DNA of 64,000 nt from Pseudisothecium myosuroides (lineage: Eukaryota > Streptophyta > Bryopsida > Hypnales > Lembophyllaceae): positions 22,593,452 through 22,657,451 of the forward strand of contig OX637294.1 in assembly GCA_951799445.1 (NCBI GenBank), written 5' to 3'. The translations under genes and the position numbers were made by a program. This document shows positions 30,909 to 41,774 of this stretch, one piece after another (the first letter of the stretch is position 1; every line of letters begins with the position of its first letter). The notes under the pieces were generated by a model. That model worked only from the letters and a program-made list of their open reading frames with translations, searched no databases and was not told the origin of the DNA.

Positions 30909-31389
30909 TTAACCCCTAAATGCTTGAGGCACCAAATTTTGGTATTGATAATACTTTGAAGTTAAATAAAACCTTATCAAATTATTATTTATAGTATTTT
31001 ATATTTTTGAAAAAATCTTTTTGAAGTCTAGTTTCAGCATCAAAAATTTGATTTTGAAAATGAATGATTGTGATTTTTTCAATTCAAGAATTTGTACTAG
31101 GGTTTCCATTGCAAATCTTGATTTTCCAAGTGTTGAAGGCTCTTGGAAATGAGCCTCAAATTAGAGAATTGTTACATTATTTAGAAATTCATTTAAAAAA
31201 GTTGTAGAGTAAATTTTGAAAACCATTAATTGATTGCAATTGGAATTATACATGTTGTAAACATTTGTCTGACATAATCATTTGTCTGACATAACCAATA
31301 TGTTTGAAAACCAATCATAACCCATAACCATTTGTCCGAAAACAAAACAAAAAACACTACAAGAAAGGTCTTGGACATTTAGGGGTTTA
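30909..31389. mobile_element. TTAA element, subfamily C
   Basis: 481 bp; TTAA at 30909-30912, and at the right a mutated TTTA at 31386-31389. Left end CCCCTAAATGCTTGAGGC. The interior matches the element at 46102-46761 in reverse orientation (shared blocks near CTAGTTTCAGCATCAAAAAT and TTTGGTATTGATAATA). Confidence 0.65.
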
Positions 31390-31796
31390 TGAAATGGATG
31401 TTGGCACTAAAATGAGTAATGGACTAAAAAGGACTCTAGTTCAGCAATCTATCTAGTTCGTTGGCATGCAGTGTTATTCTCATATCCAAATCAAATTGTT
31501 ACTCTCCTATTGTTTAAACATTCACACCAATTGCACTAAAATCAGAAGCAAATAACATATATCTAAAATCCACCTTAATATGCACGAACTGCTCGCCATT
31601 ATCCACATTTGCAAACTAAGAGTGAGACAACACCTACTCCCATGAGCACCAAGTACTCCTAATCGTATGAACAATGCCAATCGTCTGTTGGAGTAGCTGC
31701 ATCAACGATTCGTTTTTTTTGCAGCATAGTTAAATTGATGGTCTTGAATTTTCTTGAGGCAGGGGGCAAGCGCGCACAGATTGCATGCATCTTTTG

Positions 31797-32066
31797 GGAG
31801 GATAGTGGGAGATGCTATTTTTTGACAGATTTTTGTACAAACAAAATTCTAAGAATTAACATTTCTTTGTTGGATACAAGTCAAGTACTAGTTATTGAAT
31901 ACAAAATAATATCCTTGACCATCCTTTGGAAATTTTTTTACGTAGTTAGTTTAGTCTTGAGTCTCCTTCTAAGGTAATCATAGCTAATTTTGACCGCTTT
32001 CAAAAATTGACTAGTCTAGATTCTTGCTTACAATATATTCCCACTATTCATGAGAATGAGAGCAGG
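31797..32066 (+). repeat. Dispersed repeat, inverted copy at 50258-50449
   Basis: Blocks such as TTTGTACAAACAAAATTCT, CAAAATAATATCCTTGACCA and CCCACTATTCATGAGA recur in reverse complement at 50258-50449. This copy has about 75 extra bases (about 31921-31995) absent from the other. No terminal repeats found, so the superfamily is unknown. Confidence 0.75.
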
Positions 32067-32649
32067 GTTGTTACACCGCCCAGACTGGCCGCCTGTCCAT
32101 TCATCCAATTTGCTCGTCTAGTAGAAGTGCCATCCATCCGATGTAGTCAACATGCAGTTGATTTTTTGACATTTGAAGAGATTTGAGGGCAATGGAAGTC
32201 CGTTTTAGCCCTATTCTCTTTATTGGAAATTGCAGTACATTGTTAGAATAGTTCAATAATGAAAAAAATGAAAAACATAAAAAAATAAAAAATAAAAATA
32301 AAAAATGAAAAAAAAATGAAATATTAATTAAATATTCATATCTGATGTGGCAGAGTTCCTAGACAAGGTTCCCACAACCTAGGAACTTGTGGTCTTCCGA
32401 AGCCCTCAAATCTCCTCTAATATGAGGTAAAAAATACCCAAGGCCTTTCTTGCGGGTTTTTTTTTTAAAAGGAAAAAAATGCCCACGGCCAAGGAATAGT
32501 ACCCAGTGGTAAGAGGGTCTCTGTGGGATTTATGTAGAACAAAGTATTGTGTTCATGAACGTGGACATATGAAGGTAGTCTGCTCTAAAAGCGATTAGAC
32601 TTTTTAAGCCGCTCCTATAATTAAGTGTTGAATGGACATGAGGAGGTCC
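32067..32649. other. Intergenic, nothing recognised
   Basis: AT-rich with an AAATAAAAAT-type low-complexity patch at 32270-32330. No gene. Confidence 0.4.
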
Positions 32650-33208
32650 TTAACCCTTCAGGGCCGAGCATGCCAATTTTGGTCGTTTTAAACTGAATTT
32701 TGAGAATTGGAACACTTTCCTAGCCTTAGTTGCCTGTGAGGTGTGAACGAGATGTGAGGGCACGGGAATTCCGCTTCCAATGAGCCATTGCCCATCAAAC
32801 TTGGAGCAATAATGATTTGTCTATGGCAATTTGAAGTTGGGATTTCTAAAGTTACAAAATGCACTGTGGAACATGTTTCTCTATCGAATTTATTTGTGTA
32901 TAACTAAAGAAAGAATGACAACTTCACCATAATGTTCATTATAATTTTCTCAATTTTCTATAAAAATTTCATGGTAAAGTGAGCTTTTTTGTAATTACTA
33001 TGATTTTCCAAAGATAGAAACTCTTAAAAATCTTAAAAATTTCATTTTTTTCCCAAAAAATATTTAAAAATCAGATCAGATAGAAGATATGCATGGTTAT
33101 TTGTGGAAAAATAATAATTTAAATTAAATTATAAAATTTCAATATGCAAATTTGATTCCAAAAAAATTCAAGAGGTTGCTTGGGGCTCCTTAGGCCCTAA
33201 AGGGTTAA
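32650..33208. mobile_element. TTAA element, subfamily D (559 bp)
   Basis: Left TTAA 32650-32653 followed by CCCTTCAGGGCC; right end is the inverse of CCCTTTAGGGCC followed by TTAA 33205-33208 (11 of 12 matching). The right TTAA is also the left TTAA of the next element. Confidence 0.75.
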
Positions 33209-34147
33209 CCCCTAAAGGACCGGCATGTGTTTTTTGGCTGTATAGAAATTTTGGGCAGGTCCGTGTGACTAGAGATTTCCATATTTTAAGCTGAAATTTT
33301 AATAAAAGGTGGGTGCGAGGAATATCTTTCATATGCACTAAATTTCAGCACATTTGGAAATAGGAGTCAAAAGTTATGGCCAAATATGTTATTTTTTTTC
33401 GTAATTGGGCAGTCCGGGCAGCAAGAAAAATTTGGCAAAAGTTTGACTTTTTTTTTTTAATATATTTTTTCTTGTAGATTATATTTTTGTCTATCTGGAA
33501 AGCTTTGATTCATTTCATTTGGATTTGTTATGAGAAAGTTATGGACATTCTTCTTTTTCGGGCAGTTTGAGCATCTTCTTGAAAAAAATAACTTGTAGGA
33601 ATGATTTCTATATGCTATTTTTGCAATTTTAAAAAAATTAAAAATTCTCATGGTTTAGTTTACTTGCTAGAACAATCTCACCATTGGGATTAGTGTATTT
33701 TAATTCCATCTAAAATATATTAATGTTTTAGATTTTCCTTCTATCTCGTACCTACTTCTACTTAATAAATTTTTTAGGAATGATAATTAAGTTTTTTTGA
33801 ATATTTTTTTTTTCCCTAGACTCTCAACTCAATTCTCCACTATAAAGATTTGAAGCACAAAACTTTGTAGTGCAAAAATTTTAAGTGAAAAATGTTTAAA
33901 GTCAAAAAATCTAGTCCCGCAATGTGCTGAAATACTTGTTTTTTCCACTTTAAACGCAGATATCTTGCAATCTGAGCGGTCAAAAATTCTAAAAAAATTT
34001 CCACACATTCTCATACTAGTTAGGTGTAAGATCCTACGGTTAGATGTGCAAAAAAAACATTTTTCATTTTTTTTTACTCCTTGCTATAGAAAAGGCAGTT
34101 TTGATGGTTTTTTGGCAGAAAAAATGCCTTGGGCCTTTAGGGGTTAA
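33205..34147 (+). mobile_element. TTAA-flanked element, copy A2 (943 bp)
   Basis: Near twin of 7720-8659, same orientation, bounded by TTAA at 33205-33208 and 34144-34147, with termini CCCCTAAAGGACC and inverse CCCCTAAAGGCCC. High similarity between the copies implies recent spread. No transposase. Confidence 0.8.
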
Positions 34148-35100
34148 ATGAACCTCTTTAACCATTGATTTAATCAAGGAAAATTTGTTAATTATTGAAG
34201 GAGCCAATCATTTGCCTTGATTTCTTCCCATGTCTTTTCAAGCGGTAGGTGGGCAGTTTTTGACAGACCTACATTCATAAAGAGGTGCGTATGCCCTGAA
34301 TCTTTGAAAAAATCATAATTTTTTCCAAAATGCTTGGAAAAATATGAAACCACTTGTATTAAGTTCTACACCTATTTTTCTTTCTCTAAAAAATGAGCTA
34401 AAAATATTTATGTCCATGCCTCTACGGAAACCTATGAAAAATGCGGACCAACCCTCAAATGGGCGCTTCTAAAGCAGACTACCTTGATGGAGACTAGTGT
34501 GCCCTGTGTCACAACCAAAACAAAAGTAAAAGTATAATTTTCTAATTTTTTAAACCAAAAATAACTCAAAAATTCATAACTTTCCCACTGTAAGTCCAAA
34601 TGCCACAAAACAAAGCCCGTGCACCCCTCCTCGTTGAGGGCTTTCCGACCGTACCAAGCTCGCCACCGGGAAGGACACACGGTCCAAGAGATCTCAATGT
34701 AACAAACAAAACAAACAAAAGGTATGGATATGCAATTAAAGAGTGTGTGATCGGAAAACTTGTAGTTGTCAGTACAATTTTACCTCAATCAATTTCTTCC
34801 CATTTTTCTTTCTTTCGCTTCTTTGAAAGCCCACTCTCGAATCTCTCCTTTGAAAATCTCTCACTTGTTCGAATAGTTACACATTTGTTGTTGCTATGCA
34901 GCATTAGGATCTACTGTATTAGTAAACTGTATTAGTAACTGTATTAGTAACTCGAAATCTAGATTGCTAGTTTAGGTTTGAGGCTTTTAGGATTTTGATT
35001 TTCCTCTTCTTTTCAGCATTTGCACATACATTCATGTGGGTTCGCCGCTGATTCTACTTCACTTGGTATAAAAAGATCAGATAACAAGCTTCTGGGGTCT
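34148..35100. other. Intergenic with a fragment related to the palindrome unit
   Basis: At about 34492-34680 the sequence resembles the arms of the 57-61 kb inverted repeat: ACTAGTGTGCCCTGTG and CACAACCAAAA here against ACTAGTGTACCCTGTG and the same CACAACCAAAA there, followed by a shared block around AATTCATAACTTTC and CTCCTCGTTGAGG versus CTCCTTGCGGAG. No gene. Confidence 0.5.
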
Positions 35101-35110
35101 AGATGCAAAG

Positions 35111-35660
35111 AAGACGAGTTGGTTCCAAAATTAGGGTTTAGAGAATTAGCTACAGTTCAATTTCGTTTCGTTTTGCTTGGATAATCTGCAAAGGTGATCA
35201 AGAAGTGCGGCAAATATTAGAAGCGAGCTTGCTCAGACATTTAGTTTGTTGGGTTCATAAGTTTTAGGGGGTTTGAAATTCAAGAAGACGAGCTGGTTCG
35301 AAAATCAGGGTTTAATTAGTACATCAGAGAACTAGCTACTATTCTGTTTTGGTTTTGTGAGGATAATGTGCAAATGGAGATGAGGAAGTGCGGCAAAAAA
35401 CATCTGCGACCTTGCTCTGACGTTTTAGTTTGTTTTGATTCATCTTTATCATAAGTTTTAGCGGGTCAGAAATTCAAGAAGACGAACTGGTTCGAAAATC
35501 AAAGGGTAGTATTACAGAGAATTAGCTACAGTTCTGTTTTAATTTCGTGAGGAAAATCTGCAAAGGTGATGAGGAAGGCCATCAAAAAATTTCCACAAGC
35601 TTGCGGCTTCTCCACCGCGTTGAATTCAATTTATTCTACATGGGAAGGATTTTACACAAG
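35111..35660 (+). repeat. Triplicated segment upstream of the 35742 gene
   Basis: Three diverged tandem copies begin near 35111, 35285 and 35479 (spacings 174 and 194). Each starts AAGACGA(G/A)(C/T)TGGTTC and includes AATTAGCTACAGTTC and a GTGCGGCAAA-type block. They occupy the presumed promoter/5' UTR of the next gene. Confidence 0.8.
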
Positions 35661-35708
35661 TCTCTTCTCCGTTCACATGAGAGAGGAGATTAAGTATTTC
35701 AGGGTGTC

Positions 35709-35724
35709 AGGGTTTAGGGTTTAA
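35709..35724 (+). promoter_or_regulatory. Telo-box-like motif near gene start
   Basis: CAGGGTTTAGGGTTTAAG lies about 20-35 bases before the ATG at 35742. Telo-boxes (AAACCCTAA or its complement) are common near plant transcription starts of housekeeping and translation-related genes. Function here is inference. Confidence 0.5.
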
Positions 35725-35741
35725 GGTTCCTATCAGCAACC

Positions 35742-38709
35742 ATGTCGAATTCTCGCAAGTTGAAATTCCGGACTGTTCCGAGAACGCCCCGGTACCCTCA
35801 CAACAAGCACGCGGAGCCCATCCCCCTCGCCAACCGATTCCAAGAGCTCATTGAGCAGGATGAGCGGTCTCCATCGCCCACCAGCAAGCTGCCTGCTCAA
35901 CGGGTGGGATTGGGGATTAGCACTTCCCCCCCAACCCCAAGTATGGCGCAACGTCTCCAGGACCTTCTGGAAGAATCGGGGTCGAAGAACAAGGGATCGT
36001 CTTCTCATGATGTGGAGGAAGGGGTTCAGCGGAACAGCAGCGTTGCAGGTCTGTTTATAATGGCCATGTTTTGCTCTGCAGAACTCTTTGAGATGGGTAT
36101 GCCTTTCTGAAAGTTCGATGGAAGAAGTAACTTGAACCTCAGTATGTTTCTTAACGAAACTACCGACAGGTTGAGTGTTGAGTGAGCGGAGTTGCTGCTA
36201 TTATAATGGTCAAGTTTTTGTATGCTTGTCAGAAAATCAAAGAACTAAAGAATGCGGTATGTGATACCGTATGTGAAAATAGTAATTGCTGGTAAGGTAT
36301 GCGCTCCTATACTCGTCACTAATTACAACTGAGCGTACTTACTAGTATTTAACATAAATTATTTTTATGGTAAGTATTCCAATGGACTTTAGCATGCATT
36401 ATTTGGACAACGGAGGAATAAGTCATGAAATTTCAAAGTATTGTCTTTAAATGTACCAAAACTCGACACTAAGCTCTCATATACTTTCATGTTTTGTCTT
36501 GTGTCATCAATATCTAGTTTTTTGTGATTCTTTTTGGTTCAAATGTAGGTGTCACATTTTGGGGAGTGTTGATTATGGCTGTACATACCTTATTTCTCAA
36601 CCAAACGACTGACAGTCAATAGAAGACGGGATCAGGTCTGAACGGGTTTAGTATCTTCTGCTGGAGTTTGATGTTAACTCACAATAGTACACCGTGTGAA
36701 TGAAGGTGGAGCCGAAACCCTGCGGAATGATGAATCTGAGACTGTGGACAGTGATACTAGCGATCATGAGGATTGGACGAAAAGCCCGGCCAAGGTCGTG
36801 TTGCCTATGGGGCAAAGGTTGCACGAGCTTCTGCAAGGGGATAGTCCAACTTCAATCCAGGAGAAATCGAAACTAAGGCAGAAAGGCAAAAGTACATATT
36901 ACGACGATATCTTCTGTAAATTGACTGCCTATGATGATTTTGTTTCTCCCCACTCTAAAAGCTTTAGTCACTTCAACTTTTCGAACCTAAGTCAGAGGAT
37001 ACTATTTTTGTCACTTGAGGCGTTTTAACCAATATGTAGGAGTGTGATTTGTGGGAGGTCAGCACAGAGCTGTGGAGAGACCACTTTGGGTACTTGAATC
37101 ACTGTATATGAATTTCTTATGCAATTTCAGAGTGAGAGGTAGTAGACCACTACAAGTGACAGTAGATAACCCTACTTTAATTTAAAGTTCAGTGGCTATA
37201 GACATTTAGCCAGATCATGCTTACACTATTTTGGTAATATGTCCAACCAAGTGTATGTATAGATGAGTTGCTAGTGGTAACAGGAATCAGTTTAAGAGGA
37301 GACAGAGATGGGATTAGGTCTCTAATGGCTAATGGTTTAAGTATCCTCTACCTTATGTCGTAACTGAAGTAACTTGTCACAACTATCCCTGCTGAGTCAG
37401 GTATTCTTTGATACTCTAACCAGTTCTTTTCAACTGAGCATGTCAACCCAGTCACATTGAGCCAATCATCATAACATAATAGCATTAAGTTGGCTGTATG
37501 TAGTTCCAGGTTTTTTTGTGTGTACTAACGTGAACGCGTTATGTTTTGGTGCAGGACCAATTGAGTCAAATCTCGAGCTCAAGTTTGCATGCAGAGAGGA
37601 TAATATCGAAGCCTATGACAATGTTCAGACGAGGACTCATATTTCTCCTCCAGCCGTCACCAAGCCGCACTCGTTGCCCAGAATCTCAGAGCAGTTTCAG
37701 GAAGCTCTGATGGCAGCTCCCTCTTTTGATAGCTCTCCATTGCCTTCTGTACAATTTCCTGTAGATCAAGACTATTCTACTCGCTTACAAAGGATTATTC
37801 AATTGGAGAAACAACAATGTGCAGAAATTTCTAAAGGACTGCCCCTTGATACATCCCTCGAGTCTATACAGGTAGACTTTCTATTTTTGCTGGTTCTGCA
37901 ATGATCTTGAGGTGGTTTTCTGTGTATATGGAGAAGTCTAGGGCTTGGACTTCGGAGCTTATTGGAGCTTGCTTTGTAGATGCTTATATCAACCAACAGG
38001 TCTTGAGACGTAAGGTAGAGGATACTATCTGCATCAATTCAAATATTGTAACCACTGTAGGAATGTGCTGTCAGTATTGAACTACAGAGAGTTTCTCTTT
38101 GGGTTGATACAAGAGTACAAGAGTAGAAAACTCAGTTTAGATCAAGTTTTGTGTCACTGTGCATCACTTTTCTATGAAAATTCGAAGTGGAAGGTAGATC
38201 ACTTGTAGACAACCCCATTTCCATAGTGGTCATAGCCAATTAGCCAATTTTAGCATCCTCTACCTTAGTCGAAGTTGCCTTGTGAATTGAGATTTGTAAA
38301 TTATAACATGTTGAAGAAACGGACTATTAAAGAAAGTGTCGTGTTTGCCTTCGTTTTTCAGAATCTTTCTATTGGTTTTATTAGTACAGCCACTAATTTA
38401 TTTTTAAAAATTTCAGAAATTTTATTGCTTTGTGGTATGTAGGTGCAGGTCACGAAGAAATCTCTAGAGGGCCGGCTGACAACATGCAAGTGCCAAGTTA
38501 TACAGGCACCTTCAAAATGGATGGAACCTTCATTGGCATCTTCGATTGTGGACCAGGTGCAAGTGATCTTCAACTCCAAAGTTGCTGCAGAGCTCGAATT
38601 AGACGTAGGCTGCAAGGTGCAAATCAATCCACCATGGCGTGAGGTGACTCTTTCGGGAAGCACAACAAGGGTTATTCTCTGCACATATTTCTGTGAAATT
38701 GTATACTAG
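35742..38709 (+). CDS. Uncharacterised plant protein with five short helical repeats
   Basis: Exons 35742-36048, 36688-36891, 37555-37871, 38443-38709; phases 1, 1, 0; 364 residues. I do not recognise the family. Residues 1-25 are basic. A ten-residue motif of the type hxxRhQ(D/E)hhx recurs five times: LANRFQELIE (29-38), MAQRLQDLLE (68-77), MGQRLHELLQ (143-152), ISEQFQEALM (214-223) and YSTRLQRIIQ (244-253), separated by Ser/Pro-rich linkers. The last exon (277-364) is a compact region rich in beta-type residues, with VQVIFNSKVAAELEL, KVQINPPW and ILCTYFCEI, which could be an OB-like fold. No signal or membrane segment. The acceptor at 38443 has an alternative six bases later (38449) that would drop two residues. 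Telo-box and triplicated upstream repeat precede it. Confidence 0.75.
38013..38265. mobile_element. Small MITE in intron 3, AGGTAGAGGAT ends
   Basis: About 253 bp flanked by TA on both sides. The left end AGGTAGAGGATACTA is mirrored by the right end, TAGCATCCTCTACCT. Related ends occur at 44868-45060 and, as single ends, near 37350 (GTATCCTCTACCTTA), so this is a dispersed family found here only in or near introns. Confidence 0.65.
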
Positions 38710-39942
38710 TGTTATTTAGCTCTCTTTTTCAAGTTCTTCTTGAAGGCTGCAACTCTGAATGTAAAGAAAATCTCGTGATCATCGCATCACATTTTTTGTT
38801 AGATGCTATATCAAGTGATAGCCTTAAGCTAAAATAATGTAAAGAATGTAAAATATGGCTCTTGAAAGCCATTGATGCTGAGTCTTCTAGGAGATGTAAT
38901 ATGTGACTTCCATTTCATCAATTGGAAATAGGTTCTCCATCAACAACTATACTTTGACTTTTGTGTATCACCCAAAACCGAGTGAGATTGTCTGACGATG
39001 ACCATTATTGTGTGTTATGGAGCTCTAATTCCTTAATTTTATCAAGGACAGATTGATAATAAAGTTGGGTGAAGTTTAGGAATCCTATTTGAATACTATA
39101 TGCAAAAATTGTAAGAGGTCAAAGTTGAAATGGTAGATTTCTTAAAATTGTGACCTAATTTCAATGTCTTCAATTTGAAAGTTGCAATGCATTCGTGGGG
39201 CTTTGTAGGGCAAGTTTTTGGGAACACCTAAAATGCAAGTATGATACTTCTTTTCGACTAGTTTACAATTAATGTTTAGATTGATTTCTCTTTAGGATTT
39301 AGTACCATATTAGGATAGTCAAATGTTGGAGTTGCAAGGGTTTGATCTAAAAATTGCAAGGATTTCTTGTCAAAAAATTACAAGTTGAATAAGAATTCAA
39401 AAGCATTTCAAAGTAAGAATTGAAAGGGGAGGATAGCAATTTAGATTAACTCTAATGTTTCAAAAAATCAAATAGAAGTTTGATTTCATAACATCCCTAA
39501 AAAATAACCTAAGCCTCCAGCCACATTAGGGGGATTCAAAAGCTTGCAATTTAAAATACATTAGTCCATGCTTAAATTGTGAACAAACAGCTAATTAAAA
39601 GTTTCCACCTAACTGAATGGCAAAGAAGTATTCTCTTTAAAACAAGAAGTGCATATGTTCATCTTGGGAAAGCTCGCAATTCCAAACACATTACTCCATG
39701 CTTAAATTGTGAACAAATGGCTAATTAAAAGTTTCCACCTAATTAAATGGCAAAGAAGTATTCTCTTTGAAACAAGAAGTGCATATGTTCATCCTTAGAA
39801 TTACTGATACCCTGCACAAACCCGGCACACCACCAGAACATAAACTAACATAGGCGGTTCTTTCACCCTTCGTGTTTTCCATTTGGAAGCGCAAGTGTTT
39901 TCGAGTTTCTTACTCCGTAGTTTCGAAGCTGGGCTACCGGGT
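38710..39942. other. Intergenic spacer between two plus-strand genes
   Basis: The first 200 bases are likely 3' UTR of the upstream gene. The rest is AT-rich, ending in the 130-bp tandem duplication listed next and, from about 39800, the promoter of the next gene. Confidence 0.45.
39541..39797 (+). repeat. Tandem duplication, 130-bp unit
   Basis: Two copies (39541-39670, 39671-39797) agree closely over blocks such as CATGCTTAAATTGTGAACAA and GGCAAAGAAGTATTCTCTTT. They lie about 150-400 bases upstream of the next start codon. Confidence 0.9.
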
Positions 39943-41196
39943 ATGGCGGCCTACAGAGCTTTGTCCGCGGCACTGCTGCGGTCTACGGCAAGATCGTCGT
40001 CGACAGGATTGCGTTCTGCGTTGTTACCTTCTTCGAGCGTCAGTTCCGGTTCAGGATCGGCTCCTTCCCGGGGGTTTTCGAATTCCCTGTCCACAGCATC
40101 TGCTCCGCATGAGGAGTTGAGGAATCTGGCTAGAGCGCCATTTCTCGCGCCGATTCTTCTGGGAAGCGTTCGTCATTACGCAAAGAGAGCGAAGAAATGG
40201 CAAGGAGGTAGGTGTGGCCTTTCATCGCCGGGAATTACTGTGTTCCTTTTATGATAAACTCTAAACCCTAATAGTTCCATTGGTGGTCAATGTGATTACT
40301 GTGTTCATTTTATGATAAACCCTGAACCCTAATAGTTCCATTGGTGGTCAATGTGATTACTGTGTTCATTTTATGATAAACCCTAAACCCTAATAGTTCC
40401 ATTGGTGGTCAATGTGATTGAGGTCGTTCTCGTCAGCTTGAAGAATTTGTTTTGGCTTTGAATGCAGCTCCCTATGCAATGCTGCCTATACCTCCCGAAG
40501 GAGAAGAGATTCCTGACTCACGACCTAATGAGGGGAGCGTTAGGAATCGGAATCACCAGAAGCGTATGGCACAGCGCATGGAATTTGCTAAGGTACGCTT
40601 GCAATTGGGATTGCTGAGCATTAAAAATTGCGTTTCTTTTGAATTGTCTTCAATAGGGAAAGTTGGGGGATCTTCCATGGTTCCATCTCAAAGGGAACCC
40701 CCTATTAAATTCACAGATCTATCAATTGGTCACTAGTTTGATTCCATCAGATCATTATTACGATAATGTTACATTACTTCCTTCTGCGTGTTGACTTCAC
40801 ATTAGCTTAATAGTACAACGTCAAGTTAATGGCAAGGACAGTAAAATCACACCAACATTGAGTTTTCGCTATTTGGCTATTGCCATTACATTTACGTTAA
40901 CTTAGCTTTAACTCAGCATGAGGACTTTTTGAATCTAATACCTATTAGGTAACTTAACATTGAGAACGCTTTGTCAATCTTATGGGGGTTCTTTTGTGAT
41001 GTTTTTTGAACTCGGGTATGTGCTGCATTTTCAAACACAGGTGCAGGCACACGTTCGACGGGAGCAGAAGAAAGTAGCCATAACTGCTCGTGATACTGCT
41101 CGAAGAAAGAGATGGAAAGAAGGTGCTGAAAGAGCTAAAGCATGGGCCCAAGTCTGTGCGGAGCGAGCGGCCAAAGAGGTTCAAATCGTTGTCTAG
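39943..41196 (+). CDS. Probable mitochondrial basic protein, uncharacterised
   Basis: Exons 39943-40207, 40468-40592, 41041-41196; phases 1 and 0; 181 residues. The first 75 residues are rich in Ala, Ser and Arg without acids up to about position 55 (MAAYRALSAALLRSTARSSS), with an RGFSNS stretch that resembles a mitochondrial presequence cleavage site. The mature part contains AKRAKKW, LPIPPEGEEIPDSRPN, then NHQKRMAQRMEF and a long Arg/Lys/Ala-rich helix ending VQIVV. The PPEGEEIPD...N..NHQKRMAKR pattern is familiar from conserved plant organelle proteins, but I cannot name its function; a ribosome- or RNA-associated role would fit its basic helix and is only a guess. An in-frame TTG-led extension upstream lacks a start. 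Exon 3 has two acceptors six bases apart (41041, 41047). Confidence 0.75.
40235..40417 (+). repeat. Tandem repeat, three 61-bp units, in intron
   Basis: Units starting at 40235, 40296 and 40357 contain TTACTGTGTTC, TATGATAAACCCTAAACCC and TTCCATTGGTGGTCAATGTG. They make up most of the 260-bp first intron of the 39943 gene and differ at few sites. Confidence 0.95.
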
Positions 41197-41774
41197 AACG
41201 CGTCAGTAATGCAAATCTCTAAATTTTTACTTGACAGTGTTTGATGGGATTAGGTTTTCGACCGCACCTAATTGTGGTGAGCGTTGCTTAGCTAGCTACT
41301 AGGAAACACCTCCAGTGGTATTTTAGAAAAATCCAGCCACAGTAAACCTTGCCAATGGTGAAACCACGTAAGAAATTATTTCTTGACATAAACTCTGCCA
41401 ATTGTAATGGATCCAGCTCGGCCTTTGAGAATACTTATCGGGGGTGGATATTCTTAAAAGTGTCCACCTTTAATAAAGATGCATAATTTCAATATGCCAT
41501 TTACATACAGTAATCCTCAACACAATCCCCCGCACAATCCTCATAGATTGAAATTTGAAACATCTTAATCCTATTAATCTGGACAATCTCAGAAACGCAA
41601 GACCACTACTCCTATAATTCCTTTCTTTGAAATGATAGGCCCTAACATGCTCTCAACACATGTCACATTCAAATTAAATACCACAACCTTCTACATCTCT
41701 TAGTCTCGACTCCAAGGGGGTAGACTCAATGAAAAAAACTAAAAAACTTACAGGGGGATGGATACAGCCGACTG
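41197..41774. other. Convergent intergenic region
   Basis: Lies between the 3' ends of a plus- and a minus-strand gene. It should hold both 3' UTRs and polyadenylation signals (an AATAAA is present near 41473). Nothing else recognised. Confidence 0.5.
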
